Assembly: GCA_023259315.1 (NCBI GenBank)
Contig: JAHFQL010000041.1
Span: 1-10,034 of the forward strand
DNA from: Candidatus Woesearchaeota archaeon
Lineage (GTDB): Archaea > Nanoarchaeota > Nanoarchaeia > Woesearchaeales > GW2011-AR4
Direction of reading: 5' to 3'
Length of the DNA: 10,034 bases
The translations under genes and the position numbers were made by a program. The notes beneath the pieces are model-generated. The model worked only from the letters and a program-made list of their open reading frames with translations. It had not been told where the DNA came from and ran no database searches. Shown here piece by piece: positions 4,557-10,034 of the stretch (the stretch's first letter is position 1; the number at the start of each line of letters is the position of its first letter).

Positions 4557-5931
4557 GGTCGGCTTTGCCTTTGGTCTTGGCAATAACTTTTCCCATCAAA
4601 AAATTCAATGCCTTAGCCTCACCTTTTTTGTAGTCATCAACAGCTTTTGGATTCTCTTCAATCGCCTCTTTGCAGTATTTCTCCAGTTCAGAAACATCTG
4701 AAACCGCTTCAAGATTTTCTTTTTTGACGTATTCTTTAACATCAAAGGAGTTTTCTACCAGCCTTTCAAGAATTTTAGATGCTACATTGTCTGTTATCTT
4801 TTTGCCCTCAATTAACTTTAATAAATCAGTCATGTGCTTTTCATTAATGCCAGTTTCGTGCAATTCTTTTTTGCTGTAGTTTAATACCCTCAGCAACTCC
4901 CGCCTCAGCCATTTTGCAGCCAACTCAGCATTGACATTCTGTGCAACCTTCTCGAACATCCCAGCCAATTGCTTGTCGGCAGCAATGATTTTGGCGTCTT
5001 CTTTTTTTATCTTGTATTTTTCAACAAATTTCCTGACTTTGTCTTGGGCAAGCTCCGGCATGCGCTTTTTTATTTCAGCAAGCCATTTATCCGTTACTTC
5101 AACAATTGTCAAATCCGTGTCAATAATGTAACCATAATCTTCCTCTGTCTCTTTTTTCCTCAAGGAAAATGTAATTCCTTTTTCCGAGTCCCATGCCCTT
5201 GTTTCCTGGATTATTTTTTTATTATTTTTTATTTCATTTAGCTGCCTATCTAGTTCGTACAATAATGCGCGCTCAATCTCCTTGAATCCGGTTATGTTTT
5301 TTATCTCCACTCTGGTGTAATCGCTTTCTCTCACAGAAACATTTACATCCGCTTTTATTATCCCGTTGTTTATGTCAAATAACTCGAGATAATTAAGCAC
5401 AGTAATCAATTGTTTCATAAAATCCCTAGCTTCATCAGGGCTTGTCAAATCAGGCTCTGTCACAATCTCAACAAGAGGATTGCCAGACCTGTTATAATCT
5501 ACCAAGACATATTGGCTTTCCTTCATTCCTGCAGGATGCACCAAAGAAGCAGGATCTTCTTCCATATGGATTCTTGTTATACCAACTTCTTTTCCATCAC
5601 TTAGACTTAATTTCCCTTTTTTTCCGAGGGGAATTTCGTATTGCGAAATCTGATAGTTCTTGGCCATATCCGGATAAAAATAAGATTTTCTTGAAAATAT
5701 AAGTTCAGGGGAAATTTCGCAACTAAGTGCAAGGCACAATTTCAATGCAAACTCCACTGCCTTTTTGTTTAATACTGGCTTGCTTCCAGGATGCCCAAGA
5801 CAAACAGGACAAGTCCTTGTATTTGGCTCTTCATTTCCTTTTGTAGAGCAGCTGCAGAATAATTTTGTTTTTGTGTCTAGCTCACAATGCACTTCTAAAC
5901 CGATAATAATATCTGAATTGAATTTTTTCAT
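4516..5931 (-). CDS. gatB: Asp/Glu-tRNA amidotransferase subunit B
   Basis: GatB binds the misacylated tRNA (Asp-tRNA-Asn and/or Glu-tRNA-Gln), activates its carboxyl group with ATP and receives ammonia from GatA. With the ATG at 5931 the protein has 471 residues. It begins MKKFNSDIIIGLEVHCELDT and has a zinc-type set of cysteines at 26, 28, 41 and 44 (CSC and CPVC). Family blocks YFYPDMAKNYQISQY (84-98), RIHMEEDPASLVH (120-132) and DYNRSGNPLVEIVTEPD (145-161) follow. From about 300 comes the helical tRNA-binding YqeY-like domain, ending in DPNVVKELLLQKIH. An upstream in-frame ATG at 5970 would add 13 residues and overlap the previous gene by 43 bases. I prefer 5931 because its ATG overlaps the previous stop as ATGA and places GLEVH at the usual distance. 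Confidence 0.95.
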   Translation of the reverse strand: MKKFNSDIIIGLEVHCELDTKTKLFCSCSTKGNEEPNTRTCPVCLGHPGSKPVLNKKAVEFALKLCLALSCEISPELIFSRKSYFYPDMAKNYQISQYEIPLGKKGKLSLSDGKEVGITRIHMEEDPASLVHPAGMKESQYVLVDYNRSGNPLVEIVTEPDLTSPDEARDFMKQLITVLNYLELFDINNGIIKADVNVSVRESDYTRVEIKNITGFKEIERALLYELDRQLNEIKNNKKIIQETRAWDSEKGITFSLRKKETEEDYGYIIDTDLTIVEVTDKWLAEIKKRMPELAQDKVRKFVEKYKIKKEDAKIIAADKQLAGMFEKVAQNVNAELAAKWLRRELLRVLNYSKKELHETGINEKHMTDLLKLIEGKKITDNVASKILERLVENSFDVKEYVKKENLEAVSDVSELEKYCKEAIEENPKAVDDYKKGEAKALNFLMGKVIAKTKGKADPNVVKELLLQKIH

Positions 5932-6158
5932 TTTAATTTTTCCAAAGTAAAAGCTGGTTCGCTTTTCCATTCCAGTTCTGTAGCATCAATTTTTATTAGA
6001 CCTTTTAATGCTTTTTTATTTTCATACTGCATATTAAAATCAACAAAAAGATATTGATTTTCTGATTTTATACCAAATGAATAAATAATTAATGCAACCC
6101 CTAAACCACTTGAAACTAAATCAAAAATACAACTTTCAAATAACTCTTTAATTTTCAT
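5928..6158 (-). CDS. Unknown 76-residue protein between gatA and gatB
   Basis: I do not recognise this protein. It is joined on both sides by four-base ATGA overlaps: its ATG overlaps the gatA stop and its TGA overlaps the gatB start. A strong Shine-Dalgarno (GAGGG, four bases before the ATG) supports real translation. The sequence has an N-terminal helix-like MKIKELFESCIFDL, then hydrophobic alternating stretches, GVALIIYSFG (about 20-29) and YLFVDFNMQYE (36-46), and a third, ALKGLIKIDATELEW (50-64). This looks like a small mixed alpha/beta or beta-sheet protein. Residues 17-29 are too short and polar-flanked for a convincing membrane span. The context suggests a role with, or expression tied to, the amidotransferase, for example an accessory subunit. 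A recently captured gene that merely preserves the reading frame order is the alternative. Confidence 0.75.
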   Translation of the reverse strand: MKIKELFESCIFDLVSSGLGVALIIYSFGIKSENQYLFVDFNMQYENKKALKGLIKIDATELEWKSEPAFTLEKLK

Positions 6159-7582
6159 TTTCCCTCAAACACATTTCCCAATTGCAATAATTTTCCTTCC
6201 TGCAAATGATCTCCGGTCAATAACATCCCAACCGGCAAATTTTTTTCAAAGCCAACAGGAACATTCAGGTGTGGTAACCCTGCAACATTTGGGGATACAG
6301 TCATTACATCGGCAAGATAGTGCTGCAACGGCGTTAATTTTTCAATTTCTGAGAATTTTGGAGGCAGCATTGGCGCAGTCGGGCTTATTAAAGCATCAAA
6401 TTTTTTGAATGCCTTTTTGTATTCTTGTATCATCACCGTCCTTACTTTCATGGCTTTGATGTAAAATGCATCTCTGTAGCCCGCCATTCTTGCGAATGTA
6501 CCAAGTATTATCCTTCTTTTCGCTTCCTCAGTAAAATTTTCACTTCTGACTTTGGTAAAGTATTCATTGAAATTTCCCTCGAGTTTTTGGATTTTACCAT
6601 ATCTCATGCCGCAATATTTTGCCAGATTAGTGGATGCTTCTGATGTTCCAATCATGTAATAAGTTGCAATTCCATATTTTATTGGCAATTTCAAGGAGAC
6701 TTCTTCAGTTTTTGCCCCAGATTCCCGTAGTTTTTCTATGCCGTCATAAATTTTTTTTTCAACCTCTTTTGCAACACCGTCTCCAAAAGCTTCCTTGATG
6801 ATTCCGACTTTCATACCTTTTACGAACTTTTTTAAATGCGATCTGTAATTATCAGATTTTGCATTTAATGAAGTGCTGTCATTCTTGTCATGGCCTGAAA
6901 TAATTTCCATCAACAAAGCAGTGTCTTCTACATTTTTGTCCATTGCTCCAATCTTATCCAATGAATTTCCAAAATCAATCAATCCATATCTTGAAACTCT
7001 TCCATAAGTTGGGCATAAACCAAAAACACCGCAAAAGGATGAGGGTATAACAATTGATCCACCAGTAGACTCGCCTAATGCTATGTGATTATCTAATTTT
7101 TGGCTTAAGCCTGCAGCCCCTCCACTTGAACCGCCGCAACTTCTTTCTTTGTCAAACGGATTTTTCGGTATTTTTAGTTTTGTATTGACACTGAAAGCGC
7201 CGAAGCCAAATTCATCCTGGCTCGTCTTTCCAATTATTATTCCACCTTCTTCAATTACTTTTTCAATTACTGTTGCGTTGAACAACGGCCTATAGCCTTC
7301 AAGTATTTTTGAGCCGGCAGTTGTTTCAACACCTTTTACGCAAATGTTGTCCTTTACAGAAATTGCAACTCCAAGAAGTTTTTTGTTTTTTATGCCTTTA
7401 TATTTATTTTTTATTTGTTTTTTTATTTCCTTTGCCTGAGCCAGCGCAAGTTCTTCAGAAATAGCATTGAAATAATCATATTCCTTATTTATTTTTTTGC
7501 ACTCTTCAATTACTTTTTCAGTGTTCTCAACTATGTCAATCTCATTATTTTTTATTTTGTCAATAAATTCTGCAATATGCAT
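6155..7582 (-). CDS. gatA: Asp/Glu-tRNA amidotransferase subunit A
   Basis: GatA is the amidase-signature subunit that hydrolyses glutamine (or asparagine) and passes ammonia to GatB. The 475-residue length is normal. The catalytic Ser-cisSer-Lys triad is visible as Lys77 in ISVKDNI, Ser152 in CGGSSGG and Ser176 in ESTGGSI. Further signatures are GKTSQDEFGFGAFSVNT (118-134), NPFDKERSCGGSSGG, and FCGVFGLCPTYGRVSRYGL (183-201). One oddity is that the residue two after the nucleophile, usually Arg in GGS(I/V)R, is Val178 here (SIVIPSS). The ATG at 7582 lies one base after the gatC stop, with AGGA about nine bases upstream. At the other end its TGA overlaps the ATG of the small unknown gene. Confidence 0.96.
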   Translation of the reverse strand: MHIAEFIDKIKNNEIDIVENTEKVIEECKKINKEYDYFNAISEELALAQAKEIKKQIKNKYKGIKNKKLLGVAISVKDNICVKGVETTAGSKILEGYRPLFNATVIEKVIEEGGIIIGKTSQDEFGFGAFSVNTKLKIPKNPFDKERSCGGSSGGAAGLSQKLDNHIALGESTGGSIVIPSSFCGVFGLCPTYGRVSRYGLIDFGNSLDKIGAMDKNVEDTALLMEIISGHDKNDSTSLNAKSDNYRSHLKKFVKGMKVGIIKEAFGDGVAKEVEKKIYDGIEKLRESGAKTEEVSLKLPIKYGIATYYMIGTSEASTNLAKYCGMRYGKIQKLEGNFNEYFTKVRSENFTEEAKRRIILGTFARMAGYRDAFYIKAMKVRTVMIQEYKKAFKKFDALISPTAPMLPPKFSEIEKLTPLQHYLADVMTVSPNVAGLPHLNVPVGFEKNLPVGMLLTGDHLQEGKLLQLGNVFEGK

Positions 7583-7583
7583 T

Positions 7584-7868
7584 TTAAACTGTCCTTGGGC
7601 CTTTGAAATATCCCAATTTTTTGTGCTCAGTCAAGGACAATGCATCTTCTTGAGACAAGCATTCTTTTTCAACGTCTTCGCGCATTGCATTCTTCAATTC
7701 CACAGGCTGGAAGCTTGGCTTTGCATTGTCTGTGTTTACCTCTTCCAATTGCGAAAAGAACTCCAATGCTTCCTTGAGTTGCGGCAGGAATTTCTTTATT
7801 TCCTCTTCTGTCAGCTTCAATCTTGCGACTTCGGCAACATGCTCCAAAAGTTTCCTGTCTATTTCCAT
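7584..7868 (-). CDS. gatC: Asp/Glu-tRNA amidotransferase subunit C
   Basis: GatC is the small subunit that wraps around GatA and GatB and stabilises the heterotrimer. From the ATG at 7868 it has 94 residues. It shows the family N-terminus EHVAEVARLKLTEEEIKKF (9-27), a second helix with LKEALEFFSQLEEV, the linker TDNAKPSFQPVE, then LREDxV-like AMREDVEKECLSQEDAL and the tail GYFKGPRTV, which usually reads F-x-V-P. The reading frame is open upstream to 7919, but those 17 residues do not resemble the family. A TATA box at 7894-7903 places transcription start within a few bases of the 7868 ATG, so the message is probably leaderless and this start is favoured. It is the first gene of the gatC-gatA-unknown-gatB operon. 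Confidence 0.94.
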   Translation of the reverse strand: MEIDRKLLEHVAEVARLKLTEEEIKKFLPQLKEALEFFSQLEEVNTDNAKPSFQPVELKNAMREDVEKECLSQEDALSLTEHKKLGYFKGPRTV

Positions 7869-7893
7869 AATACAAAATAGTTTTTGAATAGGG

Positions 7894-7903
7894 TTTATAT
7901 AAT
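7894..7903 (-). promoter_or_regulatory. gatC: TATA box for the gat operon
   Basis: The minus strand reads ATTATATAAA, centred about 30 bases before the gatC ATG. With the usual 24-28 base spacing, transcription would begin at or a few bases before the start codon. No Shine-Dalgarno is present before the ATG (TTTTGTATT), which agrees with leaderless translation. Confidence 0.55.
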
Positions 7904-7940
7904 TTATCAATAAAAACATTACGAAAATTTGTCTTTAATA

Positions 7941-7954
7941 GAAAAATATAAATA
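7941..7954 (+). promoter_or_regulatory. BRE/TATA promoter (GAAAAA-TATAAATA) for the exported-protein gene
   Basis: GAAAAA followed by TATAAATA is a strong archaeal promoter with a purine-rich TFB-recognition element. The expected start is near 7976, and GGTGG at 7977-7981 would be the ribosome binding site, seven bases before the ATG at 7989. The TATA box lies about 45 bases from the gatC box, so the two genes are driven divergently from one short region. Confidence 0.6.
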
Positions 7955-7988
7955 CTTTGGGCTTTATTTTGGGAATGGTGGTTGAAAA

Positions 7989-8642
7989 ATGCAGTTAGAC
8001 AGAAGACAATTTTTAGGCAGTTCTCTTGCAATTCCCTCTGCACTTGGTGTTAGTCCAAACTTATCTTTAGGGATTGATGACACTGTAAGATTTCTTATTG
8101 GCGCGCAACCAACTAAAGAAACTAACTTAACCAAAGAATTGTCTGATTTAGTGGAGACCAACCGCGATAAGCTCCCTATTAATGACAATACTTATAATTC
8201 AGGGCATAGAGGAGAAGAAGTAAAGATTGTTTCAACAAGTCATGGATATTTAATTTTTGACACGTACAATGATGGAGGACGTACAAGACCATATATTTGG
8301 GATAAAATCAGTTTATGGGAAATCTACCCAGGGATATGGCCTGCCGTTTTTGCAAACGTTCATAGGAAACCAAACCCTGAATTAGAGTTTAGTGTAAGGT
8401 TAGGAGGCACAATGGAAAGACGTTACTTTGATACAGATTTCGATGGAACTCCAAACAGAGTGTATAGTGGTGAGGGTATATGGGCGGAGGGCATTCCAGA
8501 TTCTAAAATAATAGATTTAAGTAAGATGAGCAGTGATGAAGCTAATTACCACAGACAAAACTTTCATCGGGAATTAAGGAAAGTTATTGGTGCTGTTAGA
8601 GAATACTTGAAATTACCCCCTCAACCAGTAAAACCTCAGTAA
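7989..8642 (+). CDS. Probable exported protein with twin-arginine-like signal and DxDxDG loop
   Basis: I do not recognise a named family for this 217-residue protein. Its N-terminus, LDRRQFLGSSLAIPSALGVS, has the layout of a twin-arginine signal: Arg5-Arg6, Phe8, Leu9, then a weakly hydrophobic stretch of about 13 residues. That would place the mature protein outside the cell. No second membrane span is visible. The mature part contains FDTYNDGGRTRPYIWDKI (90-107) and YFDTDFDGTPN (146-156), where Asp148, Asp150, Asp152 and Gly153 follow the pattern of a calcium-binding DxDxDG loop. The C-terminus is a basic helix and a proline-rich PPQPVKPQ. It is the only complete rightward gene here, has its own promoter and Shine-Dalgarno, and converges on the next gene with 13 bases between the stops. 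Export is an inference from the N-terminus. Confidence 0.85.
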   Translation: MQLDRRQFLGSSLAIPSALGVSPNLSLGIDDTVRFLIGAQPTKETNLTKELSDLVETNRDKLPINDNTYNSGHRGEEVKIVSTSHGYLIFDTYNDGGRTRPYIWDKISLWEIYPGIWPAVFANVHRKPNPELEFSVRLGGTMERRYFDTDFDGTPNRVYSGEGIWAEGIPDSKIIDLSKMSSDEANYHRQNFHRELRKVIGAVREYLKLPPQPVKPQ

Positions 8643-8655
8643 ATGCAAATTAAAT

Positions 8656-9231
8656 CTATCTAACTATTTCCCTTCTTCTTATCTTAGAAACAAGCCTCTC
8701 AAGAGTATCAATCTTTCTCATTAGTTCCAGTTTTTCCCTGTCCATATCAATAAGATGTCTGGCAAACTTTGTCAGTTCAAAATCCTCTTTCTTGATGTTT
8801 TTGCTGATTTCAACGAATTTGTTTATTTCTTCAGCAGTTAAATCCAGTTTTGAGAGGACTTCATTAATTTTTTCGCGAAGATCATTGTAATCCTCCGTAT
8901 CTTTTCTCAAAGATTCCCTGTTAATATTCAAGTCTTTCTGCAGCTCTTCATCAAATTTCTCAAGGATTTTTCTCTGCAACTGGCCTTTTAGTAGCTTGAA
9001 CTCATACAATTCTTTCCCAAAATCCTCTCTCAGATTTTTGATTACAGTCAAATTTTCCTTGAAGTTTTTTAAGAATTCCTGCTGGGTTTTGTTGTTCTCT
9101 TTTAGTTCCTGTTTTAATTTCTCTAATTCAGTCTTCAATTCAGAAACAAGTTTATTATTCTCTTCTAAGTTTTTATTTATTAAATCAACATCCTCTTTTA
9201 CATTCATCAGCTCTTTTATTTTGGCTATCAC
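8656..9231 (-). CDS. Coiled-coil protein of unknown function
   Basis: This 191-residue protein is almost wholly helical and charged. A long coiled coil with Leu/Asn heptads, such as DLINKNLEENNKLVSELKTE, runs over about residues 10-85. A middle helical part (about 85-130) and a second Lys/Glu-rich helix region (130-180) follow, ending in the basic LVSKIRRREIVR. There are no cysteines, no catalytic motif and no membrane segment, so a cytosolic structural or scaffolding role is possible, but no function can be assigned. The start is a GTG. No Shine-Dalgarno precedes it, but a TTTAAAAA box lies about 26 bases upstream, which fits a leaderless transcript starting at the GTG. An ATG at 9207 is the alternative. 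It lies 50 bases after the pyrophosphatase gene and converges with the exported-protein gene. Confidence 0.85.
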   Translation of the reverse strand: MIAKIKELMNVKEDVDLINKNLEENNKLVSELKTELEKLKQELKENNKTQQEFLKNFKENLTVIKNLREDFGKELYEFKLLKGQLQRKILEKFDEELQKDLNINRESLRKDTEDYNDLREKINEVLSKLDLTAEEINKFVEISKNIKKEDFELTKFARHLIDMDREKLELMRKIDTLERLVSKIRRREIVR

Positions 9232-9253
9232 GGAATTAGTGGTTTTGAATTGA

Positions 9254-9261
9254 TTTTTAAA
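9254..9261 (-). promoter_or_regulatory. TATA-like box for the coiled-coil gene
   Basis: The minus strand reads CTTTAAAAATC, with the TTTAAAAA core centred about 26 bases before the GTG at 9231. That is the expected distance for a leaderless message and supports the GTG start. The box lies in the 50-base spacer after the rdgB stop. Confidence 0.4.
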
Positions 9262-9281
9262 GTTTGTGCTTAAGACGAAAA

Positions 9282-9845
9282 TTATCTCTTGTTCAACAAA
9301 TATTCCCTAAGCTTTTCAACAGCCCTTCTCCTGAATTTCTTAACTTCCTTATAATCTTCAATTTCGCCGTAAGTCTTATTGCTATATTCAGGAATAAAAA
9401 TTGGGTCATGGCCGAATCCAAAACTGCCTCTTATGTTCTCTGAAACATTTCCATTTTCTTCGCCTAGAAAATTAATTGGTTTTTTTCCATGTTCGCAATA
9501 AGCAACAGCGCTTTTGTAAGCACATTTTCTATCCTTAACATTTTCCAATAACTTTAATATTCCCTTCAGTCCAATTCTCTTGTGAATATAGGCAGAGCAG
9601 GTTCCTGGAAAACCATTAAGAGATTTGATAAACAATCCTGAATCTTCTACAACAACAGTTTTTTTGAGTTTGTTTGCGAGCATTTCAGCAGATTGCCTTG
9701 CAATATCCTCAGAATCATCGCTCCTCATTTCAGGATAAGATAACTTGATATGATTAACTTTTATTTCAGGCTCTAGAATCTGCTTGAATTCTTTCACTTT
9801 GCCTAAATTACTTGTTACGAGGTTGATTGAAAGTTTTGATTTCAT
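9282..9845 (-). CDS. rdgB: XTP/dITP diphosphatase (RdgB/HAM1 family)
   Basis: The family hydrolyses non-canonical purine triphosphates (ITP, dITP, XTP) to monophosphate and pyrophosphate, which keeps deaminated bases out of nucleic acids. With the ATG at 9845 the protein has 187 residues. It shows LVTSNLGKVKEF (9-20, with Asn13 and Lys16 of the phosphate site), YPEMRSDD (37-44), VVVEDSGLFI (64-73, catalytic-region Asp68), GFPGTCSAYI (78-87) and GFGHDPIFIP (143-152). The usual Ser-His-Arg motif near the end appears as Lys170-Phe171-Arg172, so the base-recognising His is missing, and GYDP is GHDP. An ATG six codons upstream (9863) is too close to the TATA box at 9878-9885, so the 9845 start is preferred. 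Specificity may differ from the textbook enzyme. Confidence 0.92.
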   Translation of the reverse strand: MKSKLSINLVTSNLGKVKEFKQILEPEIKVNHIKLSYPEMRSDDSEDIARQSAEMLANKLKKTVVVEDSGLFIKSLNGFPGTCSAYIHKRIGLKGILKLLENVKDRKCAYKSAVAYCEHGKKPINFLGEENGNVSENIRGSFGFGHDPIFIPEYSNKTYGEIEDYKEVKKFRRRAVEKLREYLLNKR

Positions 9846-9877
9846 TTGATTTAAATTTAACATCGACTCAATGGTTA

Positions 9878-9885
9878 TATTTATA
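9878..9885 (-). promoter_or_regulatory. rdgB: TATA box for rdgB
   Basis: The minus strand reads ATATATAAATATAACC, with an exact TATAAATA centred near 9881. A start about 26 bases downstream (near 9855) falls between the two candidate ATGs. It leaves a leader of about ten bases before the 9845 ATG. The box lies less than 50 bases from the IS110-type element, so the insertion has approached but not removed this promoter. Confidence 0.55.
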
Positions 9886-9926
9886 TATTGTTATAGATAA
9901 TTATTTAATATGGTTGCATGATTAAA

Positions 9927-9985
9927 CCTCGTGGTTAATATAATTGCTATGCAATAGCATAAAACAAAAATAAAAACCACGGAGG
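9927..9985 (+). promoter_or_regulatory. Hairpin covering the transposase Shine-Dalgarno
   Basis: CCTCGTGGTT at 9927-9936 pairs with AACCACGGAGG at 9975-9985, ten base pairs with one bulged G. A second hairpin, TGCTAT-GCA-ATAGCA, lies at 9945-9959 inside the loop. The 3' arm contains GGAGG, the core of the Shine-Dalgarno GGAGGTG (9981-9987) placed six bases before the transposase ATG. Folding would hide the ribosome binding site. A possible TATA box, TTATTTAATA, at 9901-9910 would start transcription near 9930, inside the 5' arm. Confidence 0.6.
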
Positions 9986-9993
9986 TGTTATAT

Positions 9994-10034
9994 ATGCAAC
10001 AGATGTATGTAGGATTGGATGTACATAAAAACTT
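9994..10034 (+). CDS. IS110-family transposase, N-terminal 13 codons (partial)
   Basis: The frame reads MQQMYVGLDVHKN and runs off the window. The G-x-D-V-H-K signature a few residues from the N-terminus is typical of IS110/IS1111 DEDD transposases. Its Asp (residue 9 here) is the first acidic residue of the RuvC-like catalytic site, and the enzymes act as a recombinase guided by bridge RNA. The start is supported by a perfect GGAGGTG six bases upstream. Only 41 bases are visible, so subgroup and intactness cannot be judged. Confidence 0.8.
   Translation, partial: MQQMYVGLDVHKN

Larger units (their letters stand above)
9900..10034 (+). mobile_element. Left end of an IS110-family insertion sequence
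   Basis: The transposase start, and the hairpin before it, mark the beginning of an IS110-type element that continues beyond the right edge. The left boundary is not defined. It must lie after the rdgB promoter (about 9890) and before the hairpin (9927). IS110 elements lack classical terminal inverted repeats and target duplications, so the end cannot be read from sequence alone. The noncoding part is only about 100 bases, shorter than the long left ends that carry bridge RNA in IS110-group elements. If this element has a bridge RNA, it may be at the other end, as in the IS1111 group. Confidence 0.6.

Noticed and set aside
5932..5970. Longer gatB start adding 13 residues
   Set aside because: It overlaps the upstream gene by 43 bases, while the 5931 ATG forms an ATGA overlap and gives the normal GatB N-terminus.
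7869..7919. Longer gatC start adding 17 residues
   Set aside because: The added residues do not resemble GatC and would start upstream of the promoter-predicted transcription start.
7669..8043. Minus-strand open frame overlapping gatC and the exported-protein start
   Set aside because: It is out of frame with GatC and antisense to the rightward gene, with no family resemblance.
9846..9863. Longer rdgB start (MLNLNQ)
   Set aside because: It is only about 18 bases from the TATA box centre, so it would lie before the expected transcription start.
9900..9993. Complete bridge RNA in the IS110 left end
   Set aside because: The noncoding stretch is only about 100 bases, and the visible fold hides the ribosome binding site rather than showing two target/donor guide loops. 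The right end is not in the window.
1..10034. CRISPR array, rRNA gene or phage module
   Set aside because: No regularly spaced identical repeats, no rRNA-like conserved stretches and no phage structural or integrase genes were seen.

Overview
The window is archaeal. Eight of its genes form the conserved archaeal block uS13-uS4-uS11-RNA polymerase subunit D-tRNA-Leu-eL18-uL13-uS9, all read leftwards. Promoters look archaeal (A/T-rich TATA boxes such as TTTAAATA and TATAAATA, about 26 bases before a start), some messages look leaderless, and the tRNA carries an intron in its anticodon loop. The AT-rich DNA, short gene spacing, bacterial-type GatCAB, homing-endonuclease-like debris and several orphan genes suggest a DPANN archaeon (Woesearchaeota/Pacearchaeota type). 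That lineage is an inference, not a demonstration.

Layout from left to right. Positions 1-146 hold an open, startless fragment on the minus strand that resembles a DDE transposase, followed by AT-rich tandem hairpins behind rps9. Positions 260-4153 are the ribosomal/RNA polymerase operon, transcribed right to left from a TATA box near 4260. Spacing inside it is mostly 0 to 12 bases. The exception is a 325-base gap between rps11 and rpoD, which is filled with end-to-end hairpins. Positions 4160-4515 are intergenic and hold the rps13 promoter and a C-terminal LAGLIDADG-like remnant on the plus strand.

Positions 4516-7868 are the gatC-gatA-(small unknown gene)-gatB operon, also leftward, for transamidation of Asp-tRNA(Asn) and/or Glu-tRNA(Gln). 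The unknown 76-residue gene is joined to gatA and gatB by ATGA overlaps. A divergent promoter region (7869-7988) separates gatC from a rightward gene for a probable exported protein with a twin-arginine-like N-terminus. That gene converges on a leftward coiled-coil protein, which is followed upstream by an XTP/dITP pyrophosphatase (RdgB/HAM1 family). The right edge enters an IS110-family insertion sequence: its first 13 codons are visible, and its ribosome binding site is buried in a long hairpin.

Most of the window is core translation, transcription and nucleotide-pool housekeeping. The less expected content is the structured 2611-2749 element, the extra gene inside the gat operon, the tRNA intron, the debris of mobile elements at the edges of the conserved operons, and the hairpin before the IS110 transposase.
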